A stretch of DNA of 25,057 bases. Origin: JBBRQP01 sp038226175 (GTDB taxonomy: Bacteria > Cyanobacteriota > Cyanobacteriia > Gloeobacterales > Anthocerotibacteraceae). Position 1 is the stretch's first letter. Every line of letters starts with the position of its first letter. The notes below the pieces were generated by a model that saw only the letters and a program-made list of their open reading frames with translations, was not told the origin of the DNA and made no database searches. The translations under genes and the position numbers were made by a program. Below are positions 1-7,143 of the stretch, in pieces. The stretch spans positions 1 to 25,057 of the forward strand of contig JBBRQP010000045.1 in assembly GCA_038226175.1 (NCBI GenBank), given 5' to 3'.

Positions 1-46
1 GATAGTCTTTGAGTAATTCATCGATTAGTTCTGGTCGGAAGGTCAT
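1..46 (-). CDS. IS256-family (mutator-type) transposase, N-terminal fragment cut by the window edge
   Basis: The minus strand reads ATG at 46-44 and continues open to the window edge, giving MTFRPELIDELLKDY. This matches the typical IS256-family transposase start (M-T-x-x-P-E-L-x-D-E-L-L). The Shine-Dalgarno AAGGAG lies 6 nt upstream of the ATG, so the start is well supported. The DDE catalytic domain would lie beyond base 1 and cannot be checked, so I cannot say whether the copy is intact. Confidence 0.65.
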   Translation of the reverse strand, partial: MTFRPELIDELLKDY

Positions 47-89
47 GCTCCACTCCTTGTTTCTGAGATGGGGTTTATTGCATTTTGGC

Positions 90-117
90 CTTTGACACAA
101 TCTAATTTACAGTCCCT
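90..117 (-). repeat. candidate terminal inverted repeat of the IS256-type element
   Basis: On the minus strand this stretch begins AGGGACTGTAAATTAG and runs into TTGTGTCAAAG, which resembles the terminal repeats of IS256-family elements. It lies just outside the transposase start. Its partner is off the window, so the repeat is assigned by motif and position only. Confidence 0.5.
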
Positions 118-123
118 GCGGTC

Positions 124-764
124 ATGATTACAGACCCAAAACCTACACCCATACCGCCAAGTTTTCCGCAAGTTGTAACTCATTGTGATCCGTCCTACCT
201 ACGAGAATGGCTATGATTAGTTAGTGCTAGTAGTGCCGGAATCTTAGTAGGGGTTTTGTGGTTTACTCAGCTCAATCACACTACGATACTCGCGCCTCCA
301 GAGCCGACTACTCCGCGCTCAATAGACCATCTAGAACCAGACCTATTGATAGACTATCGGGCACGCTTAAATCATGATTACCCAGCACATCAGCAGCCTA
401 CTACTGCCAAAAATCCCTTTGCTCCACCAGCTTTTATCAAACCTGTATCCTCAGCAGCCCCCGAAAAACCTGCCGTTATGCTACCGTTTGAGACCAGACT
501 ACCGCCTATACCAGCACCAATGCCCCCAAAACTATTCCGAACGCTTCAACCCATCCTTAAAATAGCTACCCCAAACCAATCTTTATGGGCGTACTCGGCG
601 CGGGTCAAAGTCAAGTTGCATTATTTCGGGTGGGAATGGACTTCAAAGAATTTAAGATAGCAGACCAGCTAGCTGATGGCTGGGTGATTCAAGAAATACA
701 GACCCATCAGGCTATGCTTACAAAAGACCATAACGTGCGGGTCATTCCCCTAGGAGGCAACTAG
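124..764 (+). pseudogene. decayed single-pass membrane protein with Pro-rich linker and GspC/PilP-like C-terminal domain
   Basis: Reading from ATG 124 gives a short cytoplasmic segment ending R-E-W-L, then an in-frame TGA at 214-216. The same frame continues as a clear membrane helix (LVSASSAGILVGVLWF) and a proline-rich linker of about 85 residues. A Trp codon (TGG to TGA) fits the context. Near 569-577 (CCCCAAACC) the sense frame shifts by -1 and continues as IFMGVLGAGQSQVALFRVG and then a D-F-K-E-F-K-I-A-D-x-L-x-D-G-W segment, ending at TAG 762-764. That C-terminal part recalls the homology-region domain of GspC/PilP-type secretion or pilus proteins; this is inference, and I do not recognise the exact family. 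The stop overlaps the next gene's GTG (TAGTG), implying former translational coupling. No ribosome binding site precedes ATG 124 and an IS end lies 7 bp upstream, so the original 5' region was probably displaced. The slip site could be programmed, but with the upstream TGA a pseudogene is the simplest reading. Confidence 0.7.
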
Positions 765-1294
765 TGAGTTTGTGGCAGGATCTCGAAACGTTCCTTGAAA
801 CTAGGTTAGAAGAATTTCTGCAAGCCAATCCCCAACTCCAACTCTATGTGCTGCTCGAAAAAGTCCGTGATGAAGAACAACGCACCCAACAACAGTTGAT
901 TTTGCTGCGTCAAGAAGAGCGTGAATTGCAGACAAAAATTTTAACTACAGCCCAAGAAGTCAAAAAATGGTTTGAGCGTAAACAACAAGCCAAAATTAGC
1001 CGCCCTGACCTCGCCCAAGCTGCCGAACAACGAGAAGCTGAATTTTTGGCTCAGGGTAATCATATGTGGGCTCGCAAATCGGAGCTCGCCCTCGAGATCA
1101 AAAAAAATGAAAAACTTTTCCACGAACTGAGCCCACGTCGCCAAGAACTAGAGGCAAAAATCAAACAACAAGTAGACACATCGACTACATCTGCTCCGCC
1201 CCAACGGCCTGCTAATGATGACCTTGATGCGCGTTTTCGACAGTGGGAACTTGATAAAGAAATCGAAGCTCTCAAAAAGAAAATGGGACATTAA
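764..1294 (+). CDS. TIGR04376-type cyanobacterial coiled-coil protein
   Basis: 176 residues from a GTG start whose G is the last base of the preceding TAG stop. The protein opens with L-W-Q-D-L-E-T-F-L-E-T-R-L-E-E-F-L, typical of a conserved cyanobacterial family I recall as TIGR04376. The rest is highly charged, rich in E, Q, K and R, and predicted by eye to be almost entirely helical coiled coil up to about residue 135. A short Ser/Thr/Pro/Ala linker follows, then a C-terminal helix ending E-I-E-A-L-K-K-K-M-G-H. There is no signal peptide or membrane segment. Family function is unknown to me. Start choice rests on the overlap with the upstream stop and the family-like N-terminus. With the upstream gene broken, this gene may now depend on a different promoter, perhaps one in the adjoining IS. 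Confidence 0.8.
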   Translation: MSLWQDLETFLETRLEEFLQANPQLQLYVLLEKVRDEEQRTQQQLILLRQEERELQTKILTTAQEVKKWFERKQQAKISRPDLAQAAEQREAEFLAQGNHMWARKSELALEIKKNEKLFHELSPRRQELEAKIKQQVDTSTTSAPPQRPANDDLDARFRQWELDKEIEALKKKMGH

Positions 1295-1320
1295 CGGTCA
1301 ATTTTGCCAGGGCTAGGGCT

Positions 1321-1326
1321 TATAAT
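1321..1326 (+). promoter_or_regulatory. -10 box (TATAAT) for tRNA-Ser
   Basis: A perfect TATAAT lies 10 bp upstream of the tRNA 5' end. No convincing -35 is seen at 17 bp spacing (TCAATT at 1298-1303 is poor); TTGCCA at 1304-1309 is too close. Start of transcription would fall within a few bases of the mature tRNA end. Confidence 0.5.
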
Positions 1327-1336
1327 GAGGCTTATT

Positions 1337-1428
<92 letters not shown>

Positions 1429-1565
1429 GTATGAGTCGTCACGCAAGCAAAACTCCATACCGCCGCAGGCAAATAATCTATCCTCAGTTTACAGAAATCT
1501 AATTCTCGTCCTAGGCGCCGAATTCTTTCTAAGATAGAAGATAGGCCTCTTCTTATTTATACCCA

Positions 1566-2348
1566 ATGAATTTACCCCGTAGTGAACTCCTAAAAGGCTC
1601 CGAATTTCGTGAGACCCTAGCGCGCGTGATCGATCTAGGTGATAAAGCACTTCAGCACTGGGACATCGCGGTCTCTGACTTTCTCTCACCACCAGAGCTA
1701 GAGGAGTGCCTCAGAGCCTTTAGCCGTTTGACTGAGATCACGGTTATGCCCTGGGGGGGCTATGCCCAAGCCGAGCGGCAGCGCTTAGCCATTGCCCATA
1801 GTTCGATTGAACTAGTTCTAGAACAAATTCCTCTAACCGTACTTGAAATTCGCGGTAATTTTTTGTTTGATCCCGCCAGTCATCGAGATTTTTTGGGCGC
1901 GATGCTAGGCGTCGGGTTAACCCGCGAAAAAGTCGGCGATGTGCTCATCCAAAAAGACCGGGGTGCACAGGTCTTGGTAATCCCCGAGGTGGTTCCCGCC
2001 TTGACAACTTTTTTGACAAGTGTCCGTACCGTACCCGTGCGGGTTCTCCCGATTGCCCTTGAAGCCCTCGAAGTGCGTCCGCCCCAAGTCAAGGATCTAA
2101 CGACTGTTGAAGCCTCTCTACGCTTAGATGCCGTAGCTTCAGCAGGATTTGGGATGTCCCGCAGTCGGATGACTGACCTGATCGGTACTGGCGATGTGCG
2201 ACTTAATTGGCAAGCGGTATTGCAACCAGCTAAAGCCATTAAAACTGGGGATCGCATTACCCTACGCGGCAAAGGTCGCTTAGAAATTGGCGATATCCAA
2301 ATCACAACCAAAGGCCGTTATCGTCTGCAATTGCGTCGTTTTTCTTAA
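1566..2348 (+). CDS. photosystem II S4-domain protein (YlmH-like RNA-binding protein)
   Basis: 260 residues, close to the length of the cyanobacterial/plastid 'photosystem II S4 domain' family (TIGR03069 as I recall it). The N-terminal two thirds are the conserved YlmH-like region, including W-G-G-Y-A-Q-A-E-R-Q-R-L near residues 61-72 and the R-D-F-L-G-A-M-L-G-V-G-L-x-R-E-K-x-G-D segment near 106-124. An S4 RNA-binding domain follows at about 180-250 (D-L-I-G-T-G-D-V-R-L-N-W-Q). The family binds RNA; its link to photosystem II is historical and the molecular role is uncertain. There is no signal peptide. The gene stands alone, starts at ATG without an obvious Shine-Dalgarno, and is separated from tRNA-Ser by 137 bp with no other recognisable feature. 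Confidence 0.88.
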   Translation: MNLPRSELLKGSEFRETLARVIDLGDKALQHWDIAVSDFLSPPELEECLRAFSRLTEITVMPWGGYAQAERQRLAIAHSSIELVLEQIPLTVLEIRGNFLFDPASHRDFLGAMLGVGLTREKVGDVLIQKDRGAQVLVIPEVVPALTTFLTSVRTVPVRVLPIALEALEVRPPQVKDLTTVEASLRLDAVASAGFGMSRSRMTDLIGTGDVRLNWQAVLQPAKAIKTGDRITLRGKGRLEIGDIQITTKGRYRLQLRRFS

Positions 2349-2451
2349 TCTATTGTTATAAAAGTCAATCAACAAACGTTACAAATTGTGGCATTCCTCA
2401 GATTTAGCGAACATAATGGAGGTAAGGGACAGCAAACAGGAGCGTTAAGAA

Positions 2452-2799
2452 GTGATTATCCTCAATCAAGCCATGGTCAGCTACTGTCAGATGAGAAGGC
2501 GTGGATCCGAGAAAATTGAATTAGGATTACGTTGGGGGGATCACCTCTACGCCCAGTTTGCCGCTGTTCCATTGGGACAAGAAGACCAGGCGAATTCTTA
2601 CGCACGAACTTGCGGCAGAAATGCGCTAATCATTCATTCAGATAATAGTTATACGGTTTGGTGTCAATCTCTTGATGCGCAAGAGGTTCCACTAGAGTTA
2701 AAACCGATAGCAGGGTCTTCTTTAAGCTATACATCTGTCGAAAATGCTGAAAAAGCTGGCGTTGCTTCAATACCACACGTGGTCATCTGTCTCAAGTAA
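2452..2799 (+). CDS. hypothetical protein, 115 aa, no recognised family
   Basis: The frame opens with GTG 2452 preceded by AGGAG (2438-2442) at 9 nt, a credible ribosome binding site, and stays open for 115 codons. I do not recognise the product. It has a basic patch (Q-M-R-R-R-G) near residues 13-18 and several cysteines but no CxxC pair, signal peptide or clear membrane helix. A CATAAT hexamer at 2412-2417 could be a -10 box, but no well-spaced -35 is visible. Some stretches (for example 2630-2660) are more AT-rich than the flanking genes, which may mean recent acquisition. It lies in the same direction as its neighbours, 29 bp before the beta-propeller gene, so cotranscription is possible. 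Confidence 0.6.
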   Translation: MIILNQAMVSYCQMRRRGSEKIELGLRWGDHLYAQFAAVPLGQEDQANSYARTCGRNALIIHSDNSYTVWCQSLDAQEVPLELKPIAGSSLSYTSVENAEKAGVASIPHVVICLK

Positions 2800-2828
2800 G
2801 ACTTGGCCAAACTGTTAGGATATAGCCT

Positions 2829-4655
2829 ATGAAGAAATGGCTTCTTAGCATGGTTATGTGTGGGTGGTTAAGTCAGTCTCTATTTGCCCAAGAAGAGATC
2901 AAAATTTCGATCTTGGGCGAAGCTGACCGCATCACCGTTGTCGAACGGCTTAATCAACGAACGATATTAGTCGGGGTGATCGAAGAACAAGCTCTCTTTG
3001 TGATCGACCTTGCTACCCAGGCAGTTCAAGCCAAGATTGCCTTAGGCTTTGAGCCTCTAGTCGTTGTCTACGACCCAAAAACTAATCTGGCTTATGTAGG
3101 TGGGGTTAATAATTCTAGTCTCGCTGTCATTGACCTAGATAAAAAAGAGATCATCGCTGACATAGACCTCAAGGCTGGTGTGTATGACCTTGCCCTTAAT
3201 TCTGATTTAAATCTGTTGGTTGCAACCCATCCAGCTAGTAAACGGATCTCCCTCATTGATCTCAAGACCCGCCAAGCCCGGGCCATTGAAATGCCGCAAC
3301 CCGCTTTAGCTTGCGCTATCACCAAAGCTGGCCTAATCCTAGTCACCCTCAATACCGGTCCTTTAGGATTGGTGCTCGTCGATAGTACGACCTCAGAACA
3401 GGTAGCCCGTCTACGTAGTGGTAGTCTCAGTGAGGATGTTGCCCTAGATGAAGTGCATAATCGGGCAGTCGTCTTAAATTCGGTCAGTGAAGATTTATCG
3501 GTGGTACCTCTAGGTGTCGCAGGCAAGTATCGCAGCATCGGCCTAGACTGGAAACCGACGCGCTTAGCTGTGAGTGCTGATGGTAAGACAGCCTATGTAA
3601 CCTCCCGCGATAGTGACCGTCTGCAAATCATAGATCTCGACCAAGGACGGGTTCTCAAAACCATAACTTTAGCCAGACAACCCACTGGCGTGGCAATTTT
3701 GCGCGATGGTTCCTATGTGGTGATGGAAGCTGGAGCCAAAATTTTGCATCTATTTCCAGCCCAACTACCGCTTACGTCCTCAGCACAAAAGACAGTCGCT
3801 CCAGCTAGTGGGGCAATTAGTGGTGTTGTGCGCGATCTTGCTGGTCGCCCCGTCGCTGCCGGAACCCTTCAAGTGGAGGGACGGACGATTCCGGTACTCG
3901 CTGATGGCTCTTTTTTGATTGCCCAGCTACCTGCGGGTCATCATGAAGTTACGATCCGATCCCCTGGTTTTCCTGAGCTGACAGTCACGGTTCAAGCTCG
4001 AGAAGGCTACATCAAAAATCTTGAAGATATTCAGTTGCCGCCCCAGCTAGAATTGAATAATACTACGGGGATCGGGTTTTTACCGGATGCACCTTTATAT
4101 TCTGATGTTTTAGCACGCCAACTCTTAGAGCAAGTTAAGCCCCGGCTTAAGGGTCATGATCTATCGCTCCTCACCAATGCCGTTGGGCCCTCACCTGAAT
4201 TCAAGCAGTTTGTACCCTTACTCAAGGATTTGAGTATTTTAGACCGTGACGGACGCTTGAGTGCTGACTTAGATAAACTCAAAGTTGTTGGTCGTACGCT
4301 CAAATTACGGTATTTGATTTTTACGCAGGTGCAGTCAAAACGTGGTTATGATACCCGTGGCAACGCCCTACTCAATGGCGCTCTGCGCTTGTTTATCCCG
4401 TTTTTTCCAGTAGAAATTCCTAATTTCAGTCCCAATCAATTGCGCACACAAGGTTTGGTAATTGTTTTAGACCTCCAAAAAGCCCGGATCGGTGATCTAG
4501 CAACCCTATGGCAAGCCAGTTCTCAAGATGAGACGGGTGGGGAACCCCTGTTTGAAGAAGCTGCCGATGGTTTATTTCGCCAAGAGATTATCCGCCTAGC
4601 CCAAGATATTGCCCAACAGTGGCAAACCAAAAATTTATTTACCGAAAAAGGCTAA
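2829..4655 (+). CDS. secreted YVTN-type beta-propeller protein with carboxypeptidase-regulatory-like domain and unassigned C-terminal domain
   Basis: 608 residues. A Sec signal peptide spans residues 1-20 (Lys-Lys start, hydrophobic core, cleavage after L-F-A). From about 25 to 310 run repeated blades of YVTN/40-residue type: V-I-D-L, T-A-Y-V-T-S and similar motifs recur (for example N-L-A-Y-V-G-G, K-T-A-Y-V-T-S-R-D-S-D). A linker leads to a carboxypeptidase-regulatory-like fold at about 327-397 (I-S-G-V-V-R-D-L-A-G-R-P-V, then L-P-A-G-H-H-E-V-T-I). The last 200 residues match no family I know. They include segments resembling lipoprotein or outer-membrane-associated assembly proteins (for example L-K-L-R-Y-L-I-F-T-Q-V, F-P-V-E-I-P-N-F-S), but that likeness is weak. 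It is probably periplasmic or surface-located, with no enzyme motif seen. ATG 2829 has AGGA 11 nt upstream. Confidence 0.8.
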   Translation: MKKWLLSMVMCGWLSQSLFAQEEIKISILGEADRITVVERLNQRTILVGVIEEQALFVIDLATQAVQAKIALGFEPLVVVYDPKTNLAYVGGVNNSSLAVIDLDKKEIIADIDLKAGVYDLALNSDLNLLVATHPASKRISLIDLKTRQARAIEMPQPALACAITKAGLILVTLNTGPLGLVLVDSTTSEQVARLRSGSLSEDVALDEVHNRAVVLNSVSEDLSVVPLGVAGKYRSIGLDWKPTRLAVSADGKTAYVTSRDSDRLQIIDLDQGRVLKTITLARQPTGVAILRDGSYVVMEAGAKILHLFPAQLPLTSSAQKTVAPASGAISGVVRDLAGRPVAAGTLQVEGRTIPVLADGSFLIAQLPAGHHEVTIRSPGFPELTVTVQAREGYIKNLEDIQLPPQLELNNTTGIGFLPDAPLYSDVLARQLLEQVKPRLKGHDLSLLTNAVGPSPEFKQFVPLLKDLSILDRDGRLSADLDKLKVVGRTLKLRYLIFTQVQSKRGYDTRGNALLNGALRLFIPFFPVEIPNFSPNQLRTQGLVIVLDLQKARIGDLATLWQASSQDETGGEPLFEEAADGLFRQEIIRLAQDIAQQWQTKNLFTEKG

Positions 4656-4676
4656 ACCAGGGAGCGAAAACATTCT

Positions 4677-4705
4677 GTGAGAAATTCGTCTAGGGAGAAT
4701 TTCAC
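4677..4705 (+). other. hairpin between the beta-propeller gene and pyk
   Basis: GAAATTC (4681-4687) and GAATTTC (4697-4703) form a perfect 7-bp stem with a 9-nt loop, extended by GT/AC after a bulged A. The run after it (GGTATTCTTTT) is not a clean U tract, so it could be a weak terminator of the upstream gene or a structured pyk leader. Confidence 0.4.
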
Positions 4706-4743
4706 GGTATTCTTTTGAGAGAGCCAAGCTAGGGGCATGGATT

Positions 4744-6513
4744 ATGTCAGCTAACTGTCGTCATCGCACCAAAATAGTCGCCACAGTAGGTCCGGCAACG
4801 GATACGCCAGAGGTGCTACGTCAATTGATTTTAGCCGGGGCCACTACCCTGAGATTAAATTTTTCTCATGGAACCCATGATGACCATCTGCGCCGTATCG
4901 TGCTGATTCGTCAGCTCGAGCAAGAACTGAATATTCCTGTGGCTATTCTCCAAGACCTCCAAGGCCCCAAGATTCGCTTGGGCAAATTTGCCAGTGGCGA
5001 AATCAAACTGGCCAATGGTGACCCATTCACCTTGACGAGTCGCCTGGTAGCCTGTGATCAGACGATAGCGACCGTAACCTACGACAAACTAGCCCGTGAG
5101 GTTCCTGTCGGAGCATCGATTTTACTGGATGATGGACGGGTTGAGATGAAAGTGGAAGCCGTTGATCAAGCTGAGGAAGCCTTACATTGTCGGGTCGTCA
5201 CAGGCGGGGTCTTGTCTAACAATAAAGGGGTTAACTTCCCAGGGGTCTATCTCTCCATTAGAGCCTTGACCGCCAAAGACCGTGAAGATTTGGTATTTGG
5301 CTTAGCTCATGGAGCTGATTGGGTTGCTTTGTCCTTTGTACGTAATCCAGAAGACGTCCTCGAACTCAAAGACCTCATGAAACAACATGGGCGTTCAGTA
5401 CCGGTTATTTCCAAAATTGAAAAACATGAAGCCATGGATGCAATTGAAGCGATTGTGGCGGTGTCGGATGGCATCATGGTGGCGCGCGGTGATCTCGGTG
5501 TAGAGATGCCCGCTGAACAAGTGCCCCTGCTGCAAAAACGCTTAATTCGTCTATCTAATGCGGCAGGCAAGCCCGTGATTACGGCAACCCAAATGCTCGA
5601 TTCGATGGTCAAGGCGCCCCGACCAACCCGAGCCGAAGTTTCTGACGTCGCGAATGCGATCCTAGATGGTACCGATGCGGTCATGCTCTCGAACGAAACT
5701 GCCGTGGGTGAATTTCCGGTGGATGCCGTAGAGACCATGGCCCGCATTGCCCAGACTACCGAACAAGAACTCAGCCGCCCGGATCGCCAAGCTCTTGAGC
5801 CTTCGATTACCAATTCGATTGCCCAAGCTGTCAGCCGCATTGCCGAACAACTCAAAGCAACCGCAATTGTGACCTTGACCAAATCTGGGTTTACAGGGCG
5901 TAATGTCAGTAAATTCCGACCAAGTGTCCCCATTCTCGCGGTAACGCCTAGTCCTGAAGTAGCCCGTCAGCTTCAAGTAGTGTGGGGTGTTTATCCTCTG
6001 ATCACGGTGGATCGCCCTTCGACGCGCCAGACCTTCCAAAGTGCGATTACAACCGCAATTGGGCGTGATCTGATCCAAGAAGGTGACTTGGTAGTCATGA
6101 CAGCAGGAACCTTACCCGGTGTTTCTGGCTCGACGGACTTGATCAAAGTTGAAGTCGTCACCACGGTCTTGGGGCGCGGTCAAGGCGTCGGGCATCAGGT
6201 AGTCAGTGGCCGGGCAAGAGTCGTGATTGCAGGCGATGTCAGCCAAGTTCAGCCTCAAGATATTCTGGTCACCTCCAGTACAGACCGTACGTTTGTCGAG
6301 GTGATGCGCAAGTGCGCTGGGGTGATCACCGAAGAAGATGGCCTAACTTCTCACGCAGCAGTAATTGCCATGCGTTTGGGCATTCCCGTCGTGGTCGGCG
6401 TTGAAAAAGCCACCTACCGCATCCAAGATGGCTTAATTTTGACCCTAGATCCCAAGGAAGGGATTATTTACTCGGGTACGGCTGAGGAATTAACTTACGC
6501 CTCACCTAGCTAA
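4744..6513 (+). CDS. pyk: pyruvate kinase with C-terminal PEP-utilising (phosphohistidine-type) domain
   Basis: Catalyses phosphoenolpyruvate + ADP to pyruvate + ATP, the last step of glycolysis, in the cytoplasm. The N-terminal barrel carries the substrate loop L-R-L-N-F-S-H-G (36-43), the catalytic Lys in I-S-K-I-E-K (K224), metal ligands E226 and D250 (A-R-G-D-L-G-V-E), and T-A-T-Q-M at 280-284. The regulatory alpha/beta domain runs from about 355 to 470. At 589 residues it is about 110 longer than the plain enzyme. The extra part is a PEP-utilising 'swivelling' domain ending T-S-H-A-A-V-I-A-M with the conserved His at 537; such fusions are known in Bacillus-type and cyanobacterial Pyk. 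The domain's His need not be catalytic here. ATG 4744 has AGGGG about 12 nt upstream, a weak site. The 3' end overlaps the convergent minus-strand gene by 12 bp. Confidence 0.96.
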   Translation: MSANCRHRTKIVATVGPATDTPEVLRQLILAGATTLRLNFSHGTHDDHLRRIVLIRQLEQELNIPVAILQDLQGPKIRLGKFASGEIKLANGDPFTLTSRLVACDQTIATVTYDKLAREVPVGASILLDDGRVEMKVEAVDQAEEALHCRVVTGGVLSNNKGVNFPGVYLSIRALTAKDREDLVFGLAHGADWVALSFVRNPEDVLELKDLMKQHGRSVPVISKIEKHEAMDAIEAIVAVSDGIMVARGDLGVEMPAEQVPLLQKRLIRLSNAAGKPVITATQMLDSMVKAPRPTRAEVSDVANAILDGTDAVMLSNETAVGEFPVDAVETMARIAQTTEQELSRPDRQALEPSITNSIAQAVSRIAEQLKATAIVTLTKSGFTGRNVSKFRPSVPILAVTPSPEVARQLQVVWGVYPLITVDRPSTRQTFQSAITTAIGRDLIQEGDLVVMTAGTLPGVSGSTDLIKVEVVTTVLGRGQGVGHQVVSGRARVVIAGDVSQVQPQDILVTSSTDRTFVEVMRKCAGVITEEDGLTSHAAVIAMRLGIPVVVGVEKATYRIQDGLILTLDPKEGIIYSGTAEELTYASPS

Positions 6514-7143
6514 GGCTGGACGCAAGATCAAATAGAGCACCGGGCCGAGCAGTGGGATAAAACGCAAACTGGCTAGGGGCTCCTTCTCGACCCCCCGCCG
6601 CACTAGGTCTTCACCCATCAGAACAGGCAAAAGAGCACTCAGCATCAAAAAATCTAGACTCATCACATGGATAAAGCGCTCATGCTGCCACTGCTTGACA
6701 AAACCTGCCCAATCCCCGCCTAGTGCTAATCCCAACAGTGCCAACAACGCCACGCCCAAGCCCAAAGCTAGCCACCGCGAATCAAAAATTTTCACCCACC
6801 ATGGCCAAGTCTTAAGGACTACGGGGTCGCTGGATCGTAGGGCTAAATAGGGCAATAGGGCAAAGGCACCTACACCCATCATCAGAGTCACAACTATGCC
6901 TGCTGGAAATTTGCGCCCATGGTCAGCGGGGATCAAAAAACAGGCGTGTAGCAGAGGCAAGATACCCATGATATTAAAAAGACTAACCACAAGAGGGTTG
7001 ATGCCTGTAGTTTCACCATGTATCATCTTCATGATCATGGGCAAACTATGAGGGTCATCGGGTGGGGTGAGACCCAATAATCCAAAGCCATGGGCTGCAA
7101 ATAAGAGCCAGAGTAGGCCATAGACCATGGTTCGCGTTTTCAT
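6502..7143 (-). CDS. polytopic inner-membrane protein, uncharacterised
   Basis: 213 residues from ATG 7143-7141, which overlaps the sppA stop as TGATG; a TTG one codon upstream is possible but less likely. By eye there are five or six hydrophobic helices, at about residues 5-24, 50-72, 82-105, 126-146, 158-182 and 193-208. The conserved-looking loop P-P-D-D-P-H-S lies after the first helix, and a basic E-D-L-V-R-R-G loop precedes the last. The pattern resembles conserved cyanobacterial/plastid membrane proteins of unknown function; I cannot name the family. The overlap implies translational coupling to sppA, but a functional link to peptide degradation is only inference. The C-terminus runs 12 bp into the convergent pyk. 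Confidence 0.75.
   Translation of the reverse strand: MKTRTMVYGLLWLLFAAHGFGLLGLTPPDDPHSLPMIMKMIHGETTGINPLVVSLFNIMGILPLLHACFLIPADHGRKFPAGIVVTLMMGVGAFALLPYLALRSSDPVVLKTWPWWVKIFDSRWLALGLGVALLALLGLALGGDWAGFVKQWQHERFIHVMSLDFLMLSALLPVLMGEDLVRRGVEKEPLASLRFIPLLGPVLYLILRPALAR

Larger units (their letters stand above)
1..117 (-). mobile_element. IS256-family insertion sequence, one end only (runs off the window)
   Basis: The left edge holds the 5' end of a minus-strand transposase gene (start codon 44-46), preceded by a good ribosome binding site (AAGGAG on the minus strand, 53-58) and about 60 bp of non-coding DNA. That DNA ends in a sequence which, read inward on the minus strand from about 117, is AGGGACTGTAAATTAG followed by TTGTGTCAAAG. 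IS256-type elements commonly end in this kind of GGGACTGT / TTGTGT-AAAG inverted repeat. The outer boundary near 117 is therefore inferred from motif similarity; the other end and the 8-9 bp target duplication lie outside the window or cannot be verified. Confidence 0.65.

Noticed and set aside
214..216. In-frame TGA read as selenocysteine
   Set aside because: The position fits a Trp at the edge of a membrane helix, there is no selenoprotein context or visible structure, and the same gene has a second lesion. Decay is simpler.
1304..1309. TTGCCA as -35 of the tRNA-Ser promoter
   Set aside because: The spacing to TATAAT is 11 bp, far too short for a sigma70 promoter.
1880..2311. 143-codon minus-strand frame inside the PSII S4 gene
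   Set aside because: It is a shadow of the conserved S4-protein gene, with Arg/Thr/Ser-rich composition and no upstream signals.
5307..5933. 208-codon minus-strand frame inside pyk
   Set aside because: The pyk reading is fully supported by catalytic motifs; the antisense product is Ser/Arg/Thr-rich low-complexity sequence typical of a shadow frame.
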